Origin: Fagopyrum homotropicum
Lineage: Eukaryota; Streptophyta; Magnoliopsida; Caryophyllales; Polygonaceae
NCBI GenBank assembly: GCA_033239125.1
Contig: BSWB01000003.1
Location: 36,843,001-36,907,000, forward strand
DNA: 64,000 nt
Direction of reading: 5' to 3'
Shown here: one piece after another, positions 45,361 to 56,710 of the stretch
Position numbering within the stretch: position 1 is the first letter of the stretch
How the letters are laid out: the number at the start of each line of letters is the position of its first letter
Translations under genes and position numbers: made by a program
The notes under the pieces: generated by a model
What the model was told of the DNA's origin: nothing
Seen by the model: only the letters and a program-made list of their open reading frames with translations
Database searches by the model: none

Positions 45361-45450
45361 CTACTACCTAGAAAAGGTAAGCCAAGTCCAGGTTAAAGCA
45401 AATCTTTAACTTTGTATCAAAGCAAAAGCAAAGAACGTACGACAGAGGAA

Positions 45451-45509
45451 AACCACGGTCGATTCTTGAAGAACCACGGCCATGGAACTCAAGAACAGGC
45501 CGTGGAAAG
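45451..45509 (-). repeat. Athila B LTR motif module 1 (CCACGGCCGTGG type)
   Basis: ACCACGGTCGA, ACCACGGCCATGGAA and GGCCGTGGAA with spacer caagaacag. In the other LTR (55651-55709) the centre is ACCACGGCCGTGGAA. Confidence 0.75.
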
Positions 45510-46067
45510 CCTCGACGACGAGTTTTCTCGCAACTCTCAGGGTCCAATCTATTTTGGTTCAATCTATCATCATCTATGTCACAACTATCAACCCTTCACC
45601 TTAGAATTGCTTAAGGGTTTTAGCCAACAATCATTGTCATCAAATCAATAATCAAGATTAAAAGAAGGAAAAAACAAAACCTTGAAAACTCAATAGCAAA
45701 CACAAAACCAATCTTAATCAAACTCAAAATCCGTACTTGTGTTCAATGAATGTAGAATAGAGTAAGAAATCTCTCACAATCTTAAAGAACAAAGAAGAAC
45801 GGGATGTCAAACCGCCTTCAAAGTGAAACCCTAAGATCTTCCGAGTACGTATTCTCCAAAGTGCGTACTTTTCTAAATCTTCTTCCAAATCTCCTCGAAA
45901 TACGATCTTCCACAATGATTCAATTTCTCTCTCTAGAGTGGTGTGTAAAGTGTAGCAAAGGATCCATTTTCTCTTTCTTCATCCTTCTTACAGGAGAAAA
46001 TAGGGTTACAAAAAGCCCATAACCGCTGCTGACGTGGCAAATATGACACGTGACAACCGTTAGAAGA

Positions 46068-46206
46068 ATCGCGGCCAAGTACATATTTCCACGCCTGTGG
46101 AATACACCGTGGAGTGGTTTTCTTGCTCTCGACATACATTCACATGGCCATAATTAATTTAATTCCCAAAACCACGACCGTGGTTCTTTGTGTTTGACCG
46201 TGGAAT
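46068..46206 (-). repeat. Athila B composite motif block, LTR copy
   Basis: TTCCACGCCTGTGGAA, ACCGTGGAG, gctctcgacatac, CACATGGCC, AACCACGACCGTGGTT and GACCGTGGAA. The same architecture recurs at 49764-49913 and 52240-52392. Confidence 0.75.
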
Positions 46207-46503
46207 GTCCAAAATCTTTGTAAAAGCCTTTGTTTCGCAAAGCTTTCTAATCATGCTCCTTCCTTAGCTACTCCAATGCATCCTCTTGATGCCTAGCATG
46301 ATCAATCACTCATATATACTCCATTTATGCTCAAATCCAAGCCTTTATTCACCTAAAAACACAACAAAGCTTGTGTAGATCTCTATACCAACATAATAGG
46401 TGAATGTGCTCATAAATGCTTCACACTCATATCCATATACACAAAAGAAGGGGAAAAACAACCAAAACATGTGCCTAAAATATCGTCATATTTGATGTTA
46501 TCA

Positions 46504-46520
46504 AAATACCCCATACTTGT
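46504..46520 (-). promoter_or_regulatory. Athila B polypurine tract
   Basis: In sense acaagtatggggtattt, directly before the LTR TGATAAC. Confidence 0.8.
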
Positions 46521-46999
46521 CCCTTGATTATCCCCGAGTAAGGTTTACAAAAGCTAGAACATAAGGTAGGATGAAATATGAATGCAAAACAAGGGAAAAC
46601 AAGTCTTTTTGGTATTGTGATTCTATTCAGTAGATCACTCTCAAATCTTGCTTAATTTTTCCTTGAAAACTTCTATGCACATAGAACGAATAATGTCAAG
46701 CAAAAGAAACATCATATATTGCAAAAGCTCCAAGGCAAACATCATAACCTAAAGTAATGTCAAAATCATCATGTGGAAATTCAATTTAGATCACCAAGCC
46801 AAACAACAATCCAAAGATCTTAAGGACTTTCAAGCAAAGGTCAAAAAACGTGAATAGGTGGGATGCATGTAGGGTATGTGTGCAAAAATCCGGGAAAAAG
46901 GAACAACACAACACAAACTTTTTCTTTTTGCAAACTTGAATCAACCACCATTGAAAGCTTTGCTATCCCTTTCAGCATAAAATTCTTTTTTGACTTTAC

Positions 47000-47215
47000 T
47001 TTTTGGAAGTATGGACATCGGTGCATAAAAACCGAAGCCTAGGAGATCGACCATTCTCAATTTCGAGATGCCTCAAACCCTTGATGCACATACCATATTC
47101 CGTTAGGAATATCGCTCAATCTGACTTTGGCAAGACACAAACACCCGGCTATGTGAATGGTTCCGAGTTACTCATTATCATGATTGACTTCCCCAAACCT
47201 ATTTTCTATATTTTG
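47000..47215 (-). other. Conserved 3' block, Athila B copy
   Basis: Shares gactttggcaagacacaaac and cacccggctatgtgaatggt with Athila A and C. The short MCIKG frame is present but shifts after HL. Confidence 0.6.
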
Positions 47216-47909
47216 AATGCACAATTTTCTTTCATGGCCCTCCCACATCAATCATGCCAAAATTTACACTCTTCCTAATTCCCGGATAGGTAAAGGAGGC
47301 AAAAATTTCATAGAGGGGCTAAATGAATAAAGAAGAAGCAAGAAAAAATCGAGGCGCCTTAATCCTTTCAAAAAGAAGCACAAGAACTTATAATGCGATT
47401 TCAACCTTCATTCCTCAAATTGATTTAGACAAAAATCCTTCACATTATGAAACTTGCAAGAAGATCAAACAATGTATTCAATTTCTCCACAATTCACAAC
47501 TCAAATCAAGCACATAAATGTCATCAAAAATTCAATCCACAAGTAGATTCATCATTGAGGTCATTTCAAATCCTAGAAGCACAATAATTTTCAAAATTTT
47601 TCAAATTTTTATGGGTTTTCCAAAGCTTAAGAATGCAATGCAAAAAGGAAACGTGTGACAATGAAAATAAAGATGCAACTGTTCATGGATAAAGCGAAGC
47701 AAATATGTCAAGTTATTACATCAATGAGAGTCATACTCTACCCCATACTTAGGATACACATTCTCCCTAATGTGCGGAAAAAAGAAATAGAAAAAGAAAA
47801 AGAAAAATAAACTCACAAAGACGGTGGAGCAGCTCGAACCAAGCAAATCAGCTCATCCCGTAGGAGGTGGTGGGAACGGGTAGAAGTTTGGGTCGAACGG
47901 GCACCCAAA

Positions 47910-49342
47910 CTACTGCCGGTAAACGTCGCGGAGGATCCTTGCGTTTTCACGGCGCTCATCCTCGTACTCATCAAAGCGGGTCTCAAGAGCATCCATCTTC
48001 CGTGTAAGTCCGGTCACCCATGCCGGCTGCTCATCCATCCATGCCGGTCGGTGCGCCATCCACTCCGGCGGTGCTCCCTTCCAAGCTGGAGGAGCACCCA
48101 TCCAAGCTGGAGGTGCCTCCATCCACGTAGGTCTCTCGCTCACGTTGGCACGCCGGGAAGAGGAAGAAGCGGAAGGCCGCTGCTGGTAGGTAGATCTCCT
48201 AGCTGGCTCTTGGAAATCCGCCGACTGATCCTGAAAATCTCTAAAAGCCTCCTCACCACCTATAATATCCGGGAACTAATCACCGTCCATCTCCTCATCA
48301 GCATCCTCATCATCACCCTCATCCTCAGCAGCTATCACATCCTCGGGGTAATAAGGTGGAGCTCCTAGGCAATTGGAATGCATCAGGACAAATATAGCCT
48401 TCCAGTTCTGCCGGTTCCTAATAGAGTAATCAACGCTCCATTCAATACCTCGTCCTTCCTTGTCTTCCAAAGGCATGAATACAAACGATGGACCTCGGTG
48501 ACGGGGAATCAAGAGCTCCCTAGTCATGAAACCTTGAAGCCATAAAGGCCTCGCAACAACTGCCACCTCACAAGCATAATAATCAACTCCAAACTGCTTT
48601 GCTATGTAAGTCACCATCCCTCCATAACCGATATTCCCCTTAACTTTGTTCTTGATCTTGATAAGAGTATAAGCAAGCATAGTGGCGCAATCCGGAGTGA
48701 CACCAGCCGCCATACAATAAAGGATATAAAGCCCATCAGCCTTGAGCTTCTGGGGAGTCTCGGTCCTAGGGAAAAGATACTCGGAGAGGATCCTATGGGC
48801 AATCTTAAAGGAGAGGTTATAGATGAGCTTGTATTTTGAGTCGGCCGGTTGCCAACGATCCTCATGACCCACTACCATAGCAATCTCCTCCCAAAATCTC
48901 TAGCTCTAGAACTCTTAGGGAATGTCCCATTGTATGTATCAACAAAACCAAACAATGCTCCAAACTGAGCTATAGACATATGGTGGGTGTGGTCCATCAA
49001 CCGGAAGGAGACCGTTCGGTTAACGACACTATGGTCAAAAGAGGTTATGAACTCCCTTGTGATCTCCTCATAAGCATCCTCTCTAATGCTAGCAAACGTA
49101 GTCATCCCAACCCTATCAAGCATCCATTTAAGATCATTTACCACATGCAAATCCTCAAACTCTTTAAGCACAATGTACCTAGGAGCAATAACTTTGCGTT
49201 TGTGGATCTTTTCAAAAGCTCCCAAGTGGTTCTCATGGATGGTAGGGATCCTAGGGATATGTGGAGCAATAGGAGGGGGTTGGGAAGAGGAGCCTTCGCC
49301 TCTTTGCTTCTTGTTTTGGTTTGATGTGCGAGTTCCAAACAT
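47910..49342 (-). pseudogene. Athila B ORF1-like protein, frameshifted
   Basis: Three pieces in different frames: 49342-48872 (MFGTRTSNQNKKQRGEGSS, VIAPRYIVLKEFEDLHV, YRLMDHTHHMSIAQFGALFG-like), 48878-48276 (DRWQPADSKYKLIYNLSFKI, LFPRTETPQKLKADGLYILY, GNIGYGGMVTYIAKQFGVDY, acidic tail DEGDDEDADEE) and 48143-47910 (MSERPTWMEAPPAW repeats, a Trp-Pro-Ala-rich tail). They correspond to the single 478-residue frame of Athila A, but with a different repetitive C-terminus. One frameshift near 48880 and a stop near 48276 separate them. Confidence 0.75.
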
Positions 49343-49351
49343 TTTCAGAAA

Positions 49352-49422
49352 ATCACGGCCTATTCTTTAGGAAACCACGCCCGTGGTTTTGTACGGCAGC
49401 CCGTGGAAATGCACGGTTTCCC
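49352..49422 (-). repeat. Athila B motif cluster at the ORF1 5' end
   Basis: TCACGGCC, ACCACGCCCGTGGTT and CCCGTGGAA just upstream of the ORF1 ATG. This is the same relative site as the CCTCGGTCGAG cluster of Athila A (33105-33170). Confidence 0.7.
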
Positions 49423-49763
49423 TAAAAAATCCAGAAATTCCACAACAATCTCAACAACAACAGTCCTAAGCTATTTCGAGGTTCAATTCTGTTGAGTTCT
49501 CCTAAAAATCTTGAAAGAAAACGAAGGAAATAAACCAAGGAAAGACTTGAGAGAAAACCTAGGTTTTGGATTTGAAGAAATCCAAAATCTCGCCCGATCG
49601 CTGAATGTTTGTGCTGTTTGTTGCCAAAATCCGCAATAGAATTAAGTTTGCTTGAGTTTGGAACGAAGAATCGTGCAAAACATGGTTTAGGGCGTGGAAG
49701 AGGGGTTTGGAGTTGTGTGTTTTGTGAAGAAGAAGAACTTATATAGCCTCGTTAATTTTTCAA

Positions 49764-49913
49764 AAACCACAGCCTGTTGTGCAATTCCACGGCCGTGGAA
49801 GTAACAGTAAGGCCGTGGTTTTGCGTCCTTTTCTTTGGCTGCTCTCGACATACTTTTCCACGGGCTAAATTATAGAAACCACGGCCGTGGAATCACAATT
49901 AAACCCGTGGTTT
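49764..49913 (-). repeat. Athila B composite motif block upstream of ORF1
   Basis: ACCACAGCC, TTCCACGGCCGTGGAA, GGCCGTGGTTTTG, gctctcgacatac, TTCCACGGG, ACCACGGCCGTGGAA and CCCGTGGTTTT. The corresponding site in Athila A is 33539-33675. Confidence 0.8.
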
Positions 49914-50392
49914 TCCCTTTTTTCTGCCAAAAATCCAAATTTCGTTGTTGCTTTGGCTTTCTTCACTTCTTTTGGTCGTTTTTGAACCTTGACATCCAAA
50001 GACACAAGACATACCGGAAGACATCGACGAAAAACAAACGACGCTAACCTAATATAATAAAAATAAAAAGAAAAACAAGAATGCATTACCTTGGGTTGCC
50101 TCCCAAGTAGCGCTTTGTTTAAGGTCCGTAACTAGACCAATCCTTTATGCTTAAGTGAGGAGAATCGGTGCGACTTCCTCAATTTGGAGTTCCGGCGAAT
50201 ACTTCTTGAGTCGTTGGCCATTTAGTTTGAAACTTCCGCACTTCTCACCCCATACTTCAACTGCACCATGAGGAAAAACGTGTTTAATAACATAAGATCC
50301 TGTCCAACGAGATTTAAGCTTACCGGGAAAGAGTCGAAGTCTAGACCTGAAGAGAAGAACAAGAAGTCTTTCAGAATGATGTGCTCATCATG

Positions 50393-51378
50393 TCAATGCT
50401 TCGCTCTCTCCTTGTAGATCTTGTCGTTCTCATAGGCGTTCAAGCAGAGTTCCTCTACCTCATTAAGATCTATGAGACGTTTCTCTCCCGCTTCCTTCAT
50501 GCCGAAGTTCAACCACTCAACAGCCCAATACGCCTTGTGTTGCAGCTGCACCGGAAGATGACAAGACTTCCCATACACATGATTGTATGGTGTTGTGCCA
50601 ATGGGAGTCTTGTATGCCGTTCTATACGCCCATAATAAGTCATCCAACTTTAACGACCAATCCTTCCTTATCCTTGACACCGTTTTCTCCAAAATTCCTT
50701 TGATCTCCCTATTTGAAATCTCCACTTGTCCACTTGTTTGCGGATGGTAGGGTGTGGCGATCTTGTGAGTCACCCTATACTTAGCTAGTAGATCTTCAAA
50801 TCGACGGGCAATGAAGTGTGATCCTCCGTCACTAATGATGGTTCGGGGTGTCCCAAACCTTGAGAAAATAGTTCAATTAAAGAACTTAACAACCACCATC
50901 GCATCATTAGTTGGAGAAGCAATAACTTCAACCCATCTTGAAACATAATCTACATCTAGAAGTATGTATTGGTTACCACAAGATGATGGGAATGGTCCCA
51001 TGAAGTCAACTCCCCGAACGTCAAAGATTTCCGCTTCATGGATGTTGTTGAGAGGCATTTCATTTCTCCTAGATATATTCCCTATTCTTTGACAAGCATC
51101 ACAACAAGCAATAAAGATTTGCACATGCTTAAATAATGTAGGCCAAAAGAATCTGGATTGTAATACCTTAGCGCTAGTCTTGTGAGATCTAGCGTGTCCT
51201 CCACAAGGAAGCGAATGACAATGACGATTGACACTTTGCATTTCGTCTTCAGGCACACATCTTCTAATGATGCCATCTGGGCCTCTCTTGAAGAGTAGAG
51301 GTTCATTCCAATAGTATCGACGAACATCCTTAAAGAACTTCTTTCTTTGTGTGTAGGATAGTACGGGAGGTATTTCCT
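50393..51378 (-). pseudogene. Athila B integrase
   Basis: Zinc-binding N-terminus (RRYYWNEPLLFKRGPDGIIR, HCHSLPCGGH, CDACQRIGNISRRNEMPL), catalytic core with the first Asp (DVRGVDFMGPFPSSCGNQYI, DVDYVSRWVEV), a break at about 50870 where the frame shifts, then IATPYHPQTSGQVEISNREI (catalytic Glu) and the C-terminal KTPIGTTPYNHVYGKSCHLP. Integrase would insert the cDNA. It is fused in frame on its N-terminal side to a truncated RT through a deletion at about 51375. Confidence 0.85.
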
Positions 51379-51865
51379 CCATGATTTCCTCAATGTATTC
51401 CGAGAAGATGGCCATCATACACCTTTGAAAGGTGGCTAGAGCGTTGCACAATCCGAAGGGCATCCTCCTATAAGTAAACGTACCCTATGGGCACGTGAAT
51501 GTGGTATTTTCTTGATCGTCTGGATGAATTAAATACTGAAAGAAACCACTATAACCGTCAAGATAGCAAAAGTAAGAATGTTGCGCTAACCTCTCAAGCA
51601 TTTGATCAATGAAGGGCAGCGGGAAGTGATCCTTCCTTGTCGCATTGTTCAGCTTGCGATAGTTTATACACATCCTCTTTCCTGTCACCGTTCTCGTTAG
51701 AATGAGTTCGTTGTTCTTGTTAGCCACAAAGGTCATTCCTCCCTTCTTTGGGACAAATTGAACAGGACTCACCCACTTGCAATTGGAAATCGGGAATATG
51801 ATACCTGTATCAAGCAATTTAAGGATCTCCTTCTTCACGATCTCTTTCATGATCGGGTTTAATCG
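51379..51865 (-). pseudogene. Athila B reverse transcriptase, catalytic box deleted
   Basis: RT fingers and palm up to MPFGLCNALATFQRCMMAIF and EYIEEIMEE, after which the sequence jumps into integrase. The FMDD active site, the rest of RT and all of RNase H are missing. A stop at 51487-51485 replaces the Trp of the CPWG motif, and another stop near 51865 precedes the domain. It cannot polymerise. Confidence 0.85.
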
Positions 51866-53403
51866 TTATTGAGGTTGACGTGAAGGCTTGTAATCCTCTT
51901 CCATTAGTATCTTGTGCATAGATAAAGATGGTTTAATTCCTACAAGGTCCTCTATGGTGTAGCATAAAGCTTTCCTATGTTTCCTCAAAACAATCATAAG
52001 CCTATCATGCTCATCTTCAGTTAAACTAGAACTAACTATGACGGGAAACGCAGAGTTAGATCCAAGTAACGCATACCTTAGATGTGCGGGAAGTGGCTTC
52101 AGTTCCAAAGTTGTAGATGCTTTTGAAGTGTTGTGAGGGCTGTCCGAGGTCTCCTTCGAAGTCTCCAAGGATGTGGAAGTGGTGGAAGAAGAAGCAAGAA
52201 CGTTTGTAGAAAGAACAAAATTTTCCTCAACATTTTCAGATTCCACGGTGTCACTGCTACTTCCACGGCCATGGAAAGTGCATTTTTGGCCGTGGATTTG
52301 TGTGTCAATGGAATGGTCGCTCTCGACATACTTTTTAACGGGTGGAATTGGTGATACCATGCCCGTGGAAAACACCGATTGACCGTGGTTTCTAGTGTTT
52401 TCCAAACCATCGTACAATTTTTCGAATTCTTCAACTTGCACTTCTTCTAACTCTTCCAATGAATAAATCTCAGCGTTACAATCCTCTTTCGCTCCCTTTT
52501 CCATGATGATCATAGTTATAACCTTTTGCAACGGATCTTTGAACAAAATCGAACTCACTTCCTCTCTAGATACCTCTTCATCATAAATGTTGAACATATC
52601 CTCTCCGAGTGCTGGTTCTTTTGTCAAAGTTGAGAGAACAATTCAACCTTCTCCTCTTCGATATCGAAGGCTAATCTAGCGTTCTTGCAATCAACCATAC
52701 AACCAGAAGTTGCAAGAAAAGGTCTCCCAAGTATGATCAGGACCTGATAATATGCATGAATGTCAAGCAAAACAAAGTCTATAGGGATATAGAATTTACC
52801 GAGCTTAACCGGGACATCTTCAATGATTCCAACGGGTCGAGTAATGAATTGATCTGCCATGTACAACGTCATCTTCACCGGTTTAGGTTCACCTAAACCA
52901 ACCTTCTCACACAAAGCAAGTGGAATGATGCTCGCACTCGCTCCCAAGTCACAAAGTGCATCATATGTGACTTCTCCCACTCCTATTGGTATGCAAAATG
53001 ACCACGGATCTCGCAGCTTTGGGGGCATCTTTTCCGTCATCGTCTTAATGAGTTCCGAAGACTCCGAACTCATCTTAAATTGAACAAAATCTTTAAGCTT
53101 CCTCTTGTTAGAGGGGATCTCCTTCAAGAACTTTCCATAAGCGAGCATACCTAAAATCGCATCAAGAAAAGGTATGTTAATGTGCAGTTTACTCATGAGA
53201 TCAATAAACTTATCGAAATGCTTGTCTAGACATGCTCTCGTTCTAGATTGCGGGAATGGCAAAGGAGGCTTATAAGTTGGAGAAGGAACATAGACATCTT
53301 CCTTCTCCTTTTCCTTCTCTTTCTCCTTTTCAACGGGAATTTCAACAAACTTGGGCTGCGGTTCGGTGGTTGTAACACCACTTCTTGTTGTAATTGCCAT
53401 CAC
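51866..53403 (-). pseudogene. Athila B protease region and PR-RT spacer
   Basis: 53403-52624 encodes CLDKHFDKFIDLMSKLHINI, the aspartic protease core CDLGASASIIPLALC and IILGRPFLATSGC. After a frameshift at about 52625, 52627-51866 encodes the acidic spacer (EDMFNIYDEEVSREEVSSIL) and RT lead-in (LKPLPAHLRYALLGSNSAFP). The protease would mature the polyprotein. The spacer contains the third composite CCACGGCCGTGG block. Confidence 0.85.
52240..52392 (-). repeat. Athila B composite motif block inside the coding region
   Basis: TTCCACGGTG, TTCCACGGCCATGGAA, GGCCGTGGATTTG, gctctcgacatac, ACGGGTGGAA, CCCGTGGAA and GACCGTGGTT. Order and spacing match the noncoding copy at 49764-49913. The equivalent site in Athila A is 35669-35760. 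Confidence 0.8.
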
Positions 53404-54911
53404 CCTCCTTTCGGATTATCCTTTGTTTTTCCTGGAAGTTTCCCTTGATCTCTAGGAACTTCTCCGGCTTTTCTGAATACTTGATTTTACAAAGCTTTTT
53501 GTGCTTTAGAAATCGAAGTAATGTGACTCTCCATTCCCTGTATCTTCCCCAAGATCGTTTCCATCATCATATCAAATTTGTCCTTCTCCGGCTGGTTTGA
53601 ACTATTTCAAGTTTGTCCCTGACTTTTCAAAGGAGTAGAGGAAGAAGGAGGTGCTAGCGAATTTTCAGCATGGGGATAAGGATTACCGGTATTTTGTTGG
53701 TTGGATCTCCAACTGTTGTTGAAGTTCCTGTTGTTGTTGTTGTTCCAATTATTGTTCCGGTTGTTATTCCTATTTCCTTGATTGTTCTCCCTTCCTATAT
53801 ATCAAACATCATGCTCCTTTTTCAATTGGATGCTGGACTTCAAAACTTCTTTCAGCTCCTTAATTTCATTGTTGAGGGAGAAAATTTGAGCTTGGGCTGC
53901 TGGATTTAATCTTGCTCTTGACTCTCTGGAATCTCGATTCCCACTATCAGCCTTCCTATGGGAATACTTCCCAATCACTAGAGCTTGCTTCTCAATAAAA
54001 CCCCAAGCATAATCTTCTCTCATATCCATATAAGTTCCACAAGAAAGGGATTGAAGTTTGAATTGTGTTTCGACATCCAATCCCTTGCAGTAAATCTCCA
54101 ATAATTCCAGCTTTGAAATGCCATGGTGCGGGCAATCCAATAGAAGATCTTGAAACCTTTCCCAAGATTTAAACAAAATTTCATTAGATTTCATAGAAAA
54201 AGCATTTATTATACCTCTCAACTCCGCTGCTTTGGATGGAGGAAAGAACTTGGTGAGAAATTCCGAAGCTAACTCCTCCCATGTATTAAATCTTCCAGTT
54301 GGAAGAGCTTGATACCAAGCTAAGACTTTGTCCTTCAAAGAGAAGAAGAACGGTCTCAACTTGTAGTAGTTGTTGTTGACATTTCTTGGAGGCTTCAAAG
54401 TCTCCATAAGAATCTCATAATTTTGCAAATGTTGATGCGGAGATTCAACTTCCATTCAACCAAACTGAATTTGGCAGATCATGGTAATGACTTGAGGGCA
54501 AAACCCATAGGCATGCTCATTCGGACCTCCAAGATTCACACCTAAACGGCGCGGTTGTTGAATCGGATCCATACGTTGCCCAAGAGTTTGTGGTTCAGCC
54601 ACGACATTAACAACTCTCGCATCTCTAACATGAGCGCGATGATTAACATAGACACGAGGATTAAACGGTGGTATTTCCTCCAGCTCGGGCATGGAATCAT
54701 CATCGGATGATTCATCACTCTTACTCTTACCGCCTTTATCCTGTTTTTATTGTAAAACCATCGCCTTAATTTCATCCATTTGACGTTGTATTCACTCCCT
54801 ATCAGCACGAGCTACAACTTATTCCTCAATACGTCTTCTTTCACTTCTAGTAAGTAGTGCTCGAGTTTCATCCAACTCCTCTTGAAGACTCTTTTCATTG
54901 TGTTCGGACAT
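53404..54911 (-). pseudogene. Athila B gag
   Basis: From the ATG at 54911 (MSEHNEKSLQEELDE), broken by stops at about 54830, 54750, 54455 and 53800. The capsid core is at 54455-53802 (FFFSLKDKVLAWYQALPTG, WEELASEFLTKFFPPSKAAE, FKSWERFQDLLLDCPHHGIS, a retrotransposon gag domain). An Asn-rich stretch (GNRNNNRNNNWNNNNN) and SLKSQGQ-type linkers continue to the protease region. Gag forms the particle shell. Confidence 0.8.
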
Positions 54912-55102
54912 CTTTTTCTCCCTTAACCGTTTCTTGAGAGTTTTCTCCGATTCAGGATAAAAGGGAACGAGGTCTTCACAGTTCGAGACCTTCGCATATA
55001 CCTAAAGAGAAATCTGCAAAATGACTAAGGTGGATAGATAAAATAACATGAGAAAAAGCTCACAAGCCCGACAACTGAAAATCGAATTTAGCCTAAATTG
55101 AA

Positions 55103-55120
55103 TCCCCGACAACGGCGCCA
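55103..55120 (-). other. Athila B primer-binding site (tRNA-Asp type)
   Basis: In sense TGGCGCCGTTGTCGGGGA, six bases after the LTR end. It is the Athila-type PBS with one change from TGGCGCCGTTGCCGGGGA. Confidence 0.9.
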
Positions 55121-55126
55121 AAAACT

Positions 55127-56705
55127 TGTTCACTCAAAAGTGTGCATCATTTAGTCTTAAATTTATAAAAATTGAAATCAAGCAAAGCGAACCCGCAGTG
55201 TACGGATCGGTATAGTAAAGCAAGAATTCCAGAGTATCGAACTCAGGGATTTGGGGGATCAAATTCAGTTTATAAAATCGTCAAGCAAGATAAAAAGCTT
55301 TTGTAAAGATAATTGGGAAAACAACGATTCTAAAAATTTAGGTATCCAACTGTAGCAATCGATTCAAGATGTTCTAAAGGTATAAGGACAGAGTTGGTAT
55401 TGGAATGGTATAGATCTAAGGTTGGGAATTGTACGGTGAAGTTCCAAAACCCATAAGTCTCACCCAAAGGCTCTCTCAATAAAGGATGTTGAGTCTCATT
55501 ATAAAGAGAATAAAAGGACAAGATTAAACTCTCAAATACCCATGCCCAAACCCAAGGTAATCAATGATAAGCAAAGGTAAGCCAAGGCTAGACTAAAGCA
55601 AATCTTTAACTTTGGATCAAAGCAAAAGCAAAGAACTTACGACAGAGGAAAACCACTGTCGGATCTTGAAGAACCACGGCCGTGGAACTCAAGAACAGGC
55701 CGTCGAAAGCCTCGACGACGAGATTTCTCGCAACTCTCAGGGTCCAATCTGTTTTGGTTCAATCTATCATCATCTATGCTACAACTATCAACCCTTTACC
55801 TTAGAATCGATTAAAGGTTTTAGCCAACAATCATTGTCATCAAATCAATAATCAAGATTAAAAGAAGAAAAATACAAAACCTTGAAAACTCAATAACAAA
55901 CACAAAACCAATCTTAATCAAACTCAAAATCCGTACTTGTGTTCAATGAATGTAGAATAAAGTAAGAAATCTCTCACAATCTTAAAGAACAAAGAAGAAC
56001 GGGATGTCAATCTGCTTTCAAAGTGAAACCCTAAGATCTTCCGAGTACGTAATCTCCAAAGTGCGTACTTCTCTAAATCTTCTTCGAATTCTCCTCGAAA
56101 TAAGATATTCCGCAATGATTCAATTTCTCTCTCTAGCGTGGTGTGTAAAGTGTAGCAAATGATCCCTTTTCTCTCTTTCTTCAGCCTTCTTATAGGAGAA
56201 AATAGGGTTACAAAAAGCCCATAACCGCTGCTAATGTGGCAAATATGACACGTGCCAACCGTTAGAAGAATCACGACCAAGTACATATTTCCACGCCCGT
56301 GGAATACAACGTGGAGTGGTTTTCTTGCTCTCAACATACATTCCCACGGCCATAATTAATTTAATTGCCAAAACCACGGCCGTGGTTCTTTGTGTTTGAC
56401 CGTGGAATGTCCAAAATATTCGTAAAAGCCTTTGTTTCAGAAAGCTTTCTAATCATGCTCCTTCCTTAGCTACTCCAATGCATCCTCTTGATACCTAGCA
56501 TGATCAATCATTCCTATATACTCCATTTATGCTCCAATCCAAACCTTTATTCACCTAAAAACACAACAAAGCTTGTGTACATATCTATACCAACATAATA
56601 GGTGAATGTGCTCCTAAATGCTGCAAACTCATATCCATATACACAAAAGAAGGGGAAAAACAACCAAAACATGTGCTTAAAATATTGTCATATTTCATGC
56701 TATCA
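55127..56705 (-). repeat. Athila B 5' LTR
   Basis: 1579 bp, TGTTCACTCA...GCTATCA on plus, co-linear with 44861-46503. It carries the stem-loop (55191-55207), one aggatgttgagtctca (55483-55498) and both motif modules (55651-55709; 56269-56407). Confidence 0.92.
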
Positions 56706-56710
56706 GGAAC

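Larger units (their letters stand above)
44861..46503 (-). repeat. Athila B 3' LTR
   Basis: 1643 bp, TGTCCGCTCA...GTTATCA on plus. It is about 64 bp longer than its partner, mainly because the partner lacks the segment with the second aggatgttgagtctca copy (near 45345). Confidence 0.92.
44861..56705 (-). mobile_element. Athila B: Ty3/gypsy element with both LTRs, TSD gtaac/ggaac
   Basis: Minus-oriented, 11.8 kb. The LTRs are 44861-46503 and 55127-56705, flanked by gtaac (44856-44860) and ggaac (56706-56710), one mismatch. A tRNA-Asp-type PBS follows the 5' LTR. The order on the minus strand is gag, PR, RT (C-terminal part deleted), integrase, ORF1, conserved 3' block, PPT. Several stops make it inactive. 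It lies within the RNase H coding region of the Tekay-like element. Confidence 0.92.
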
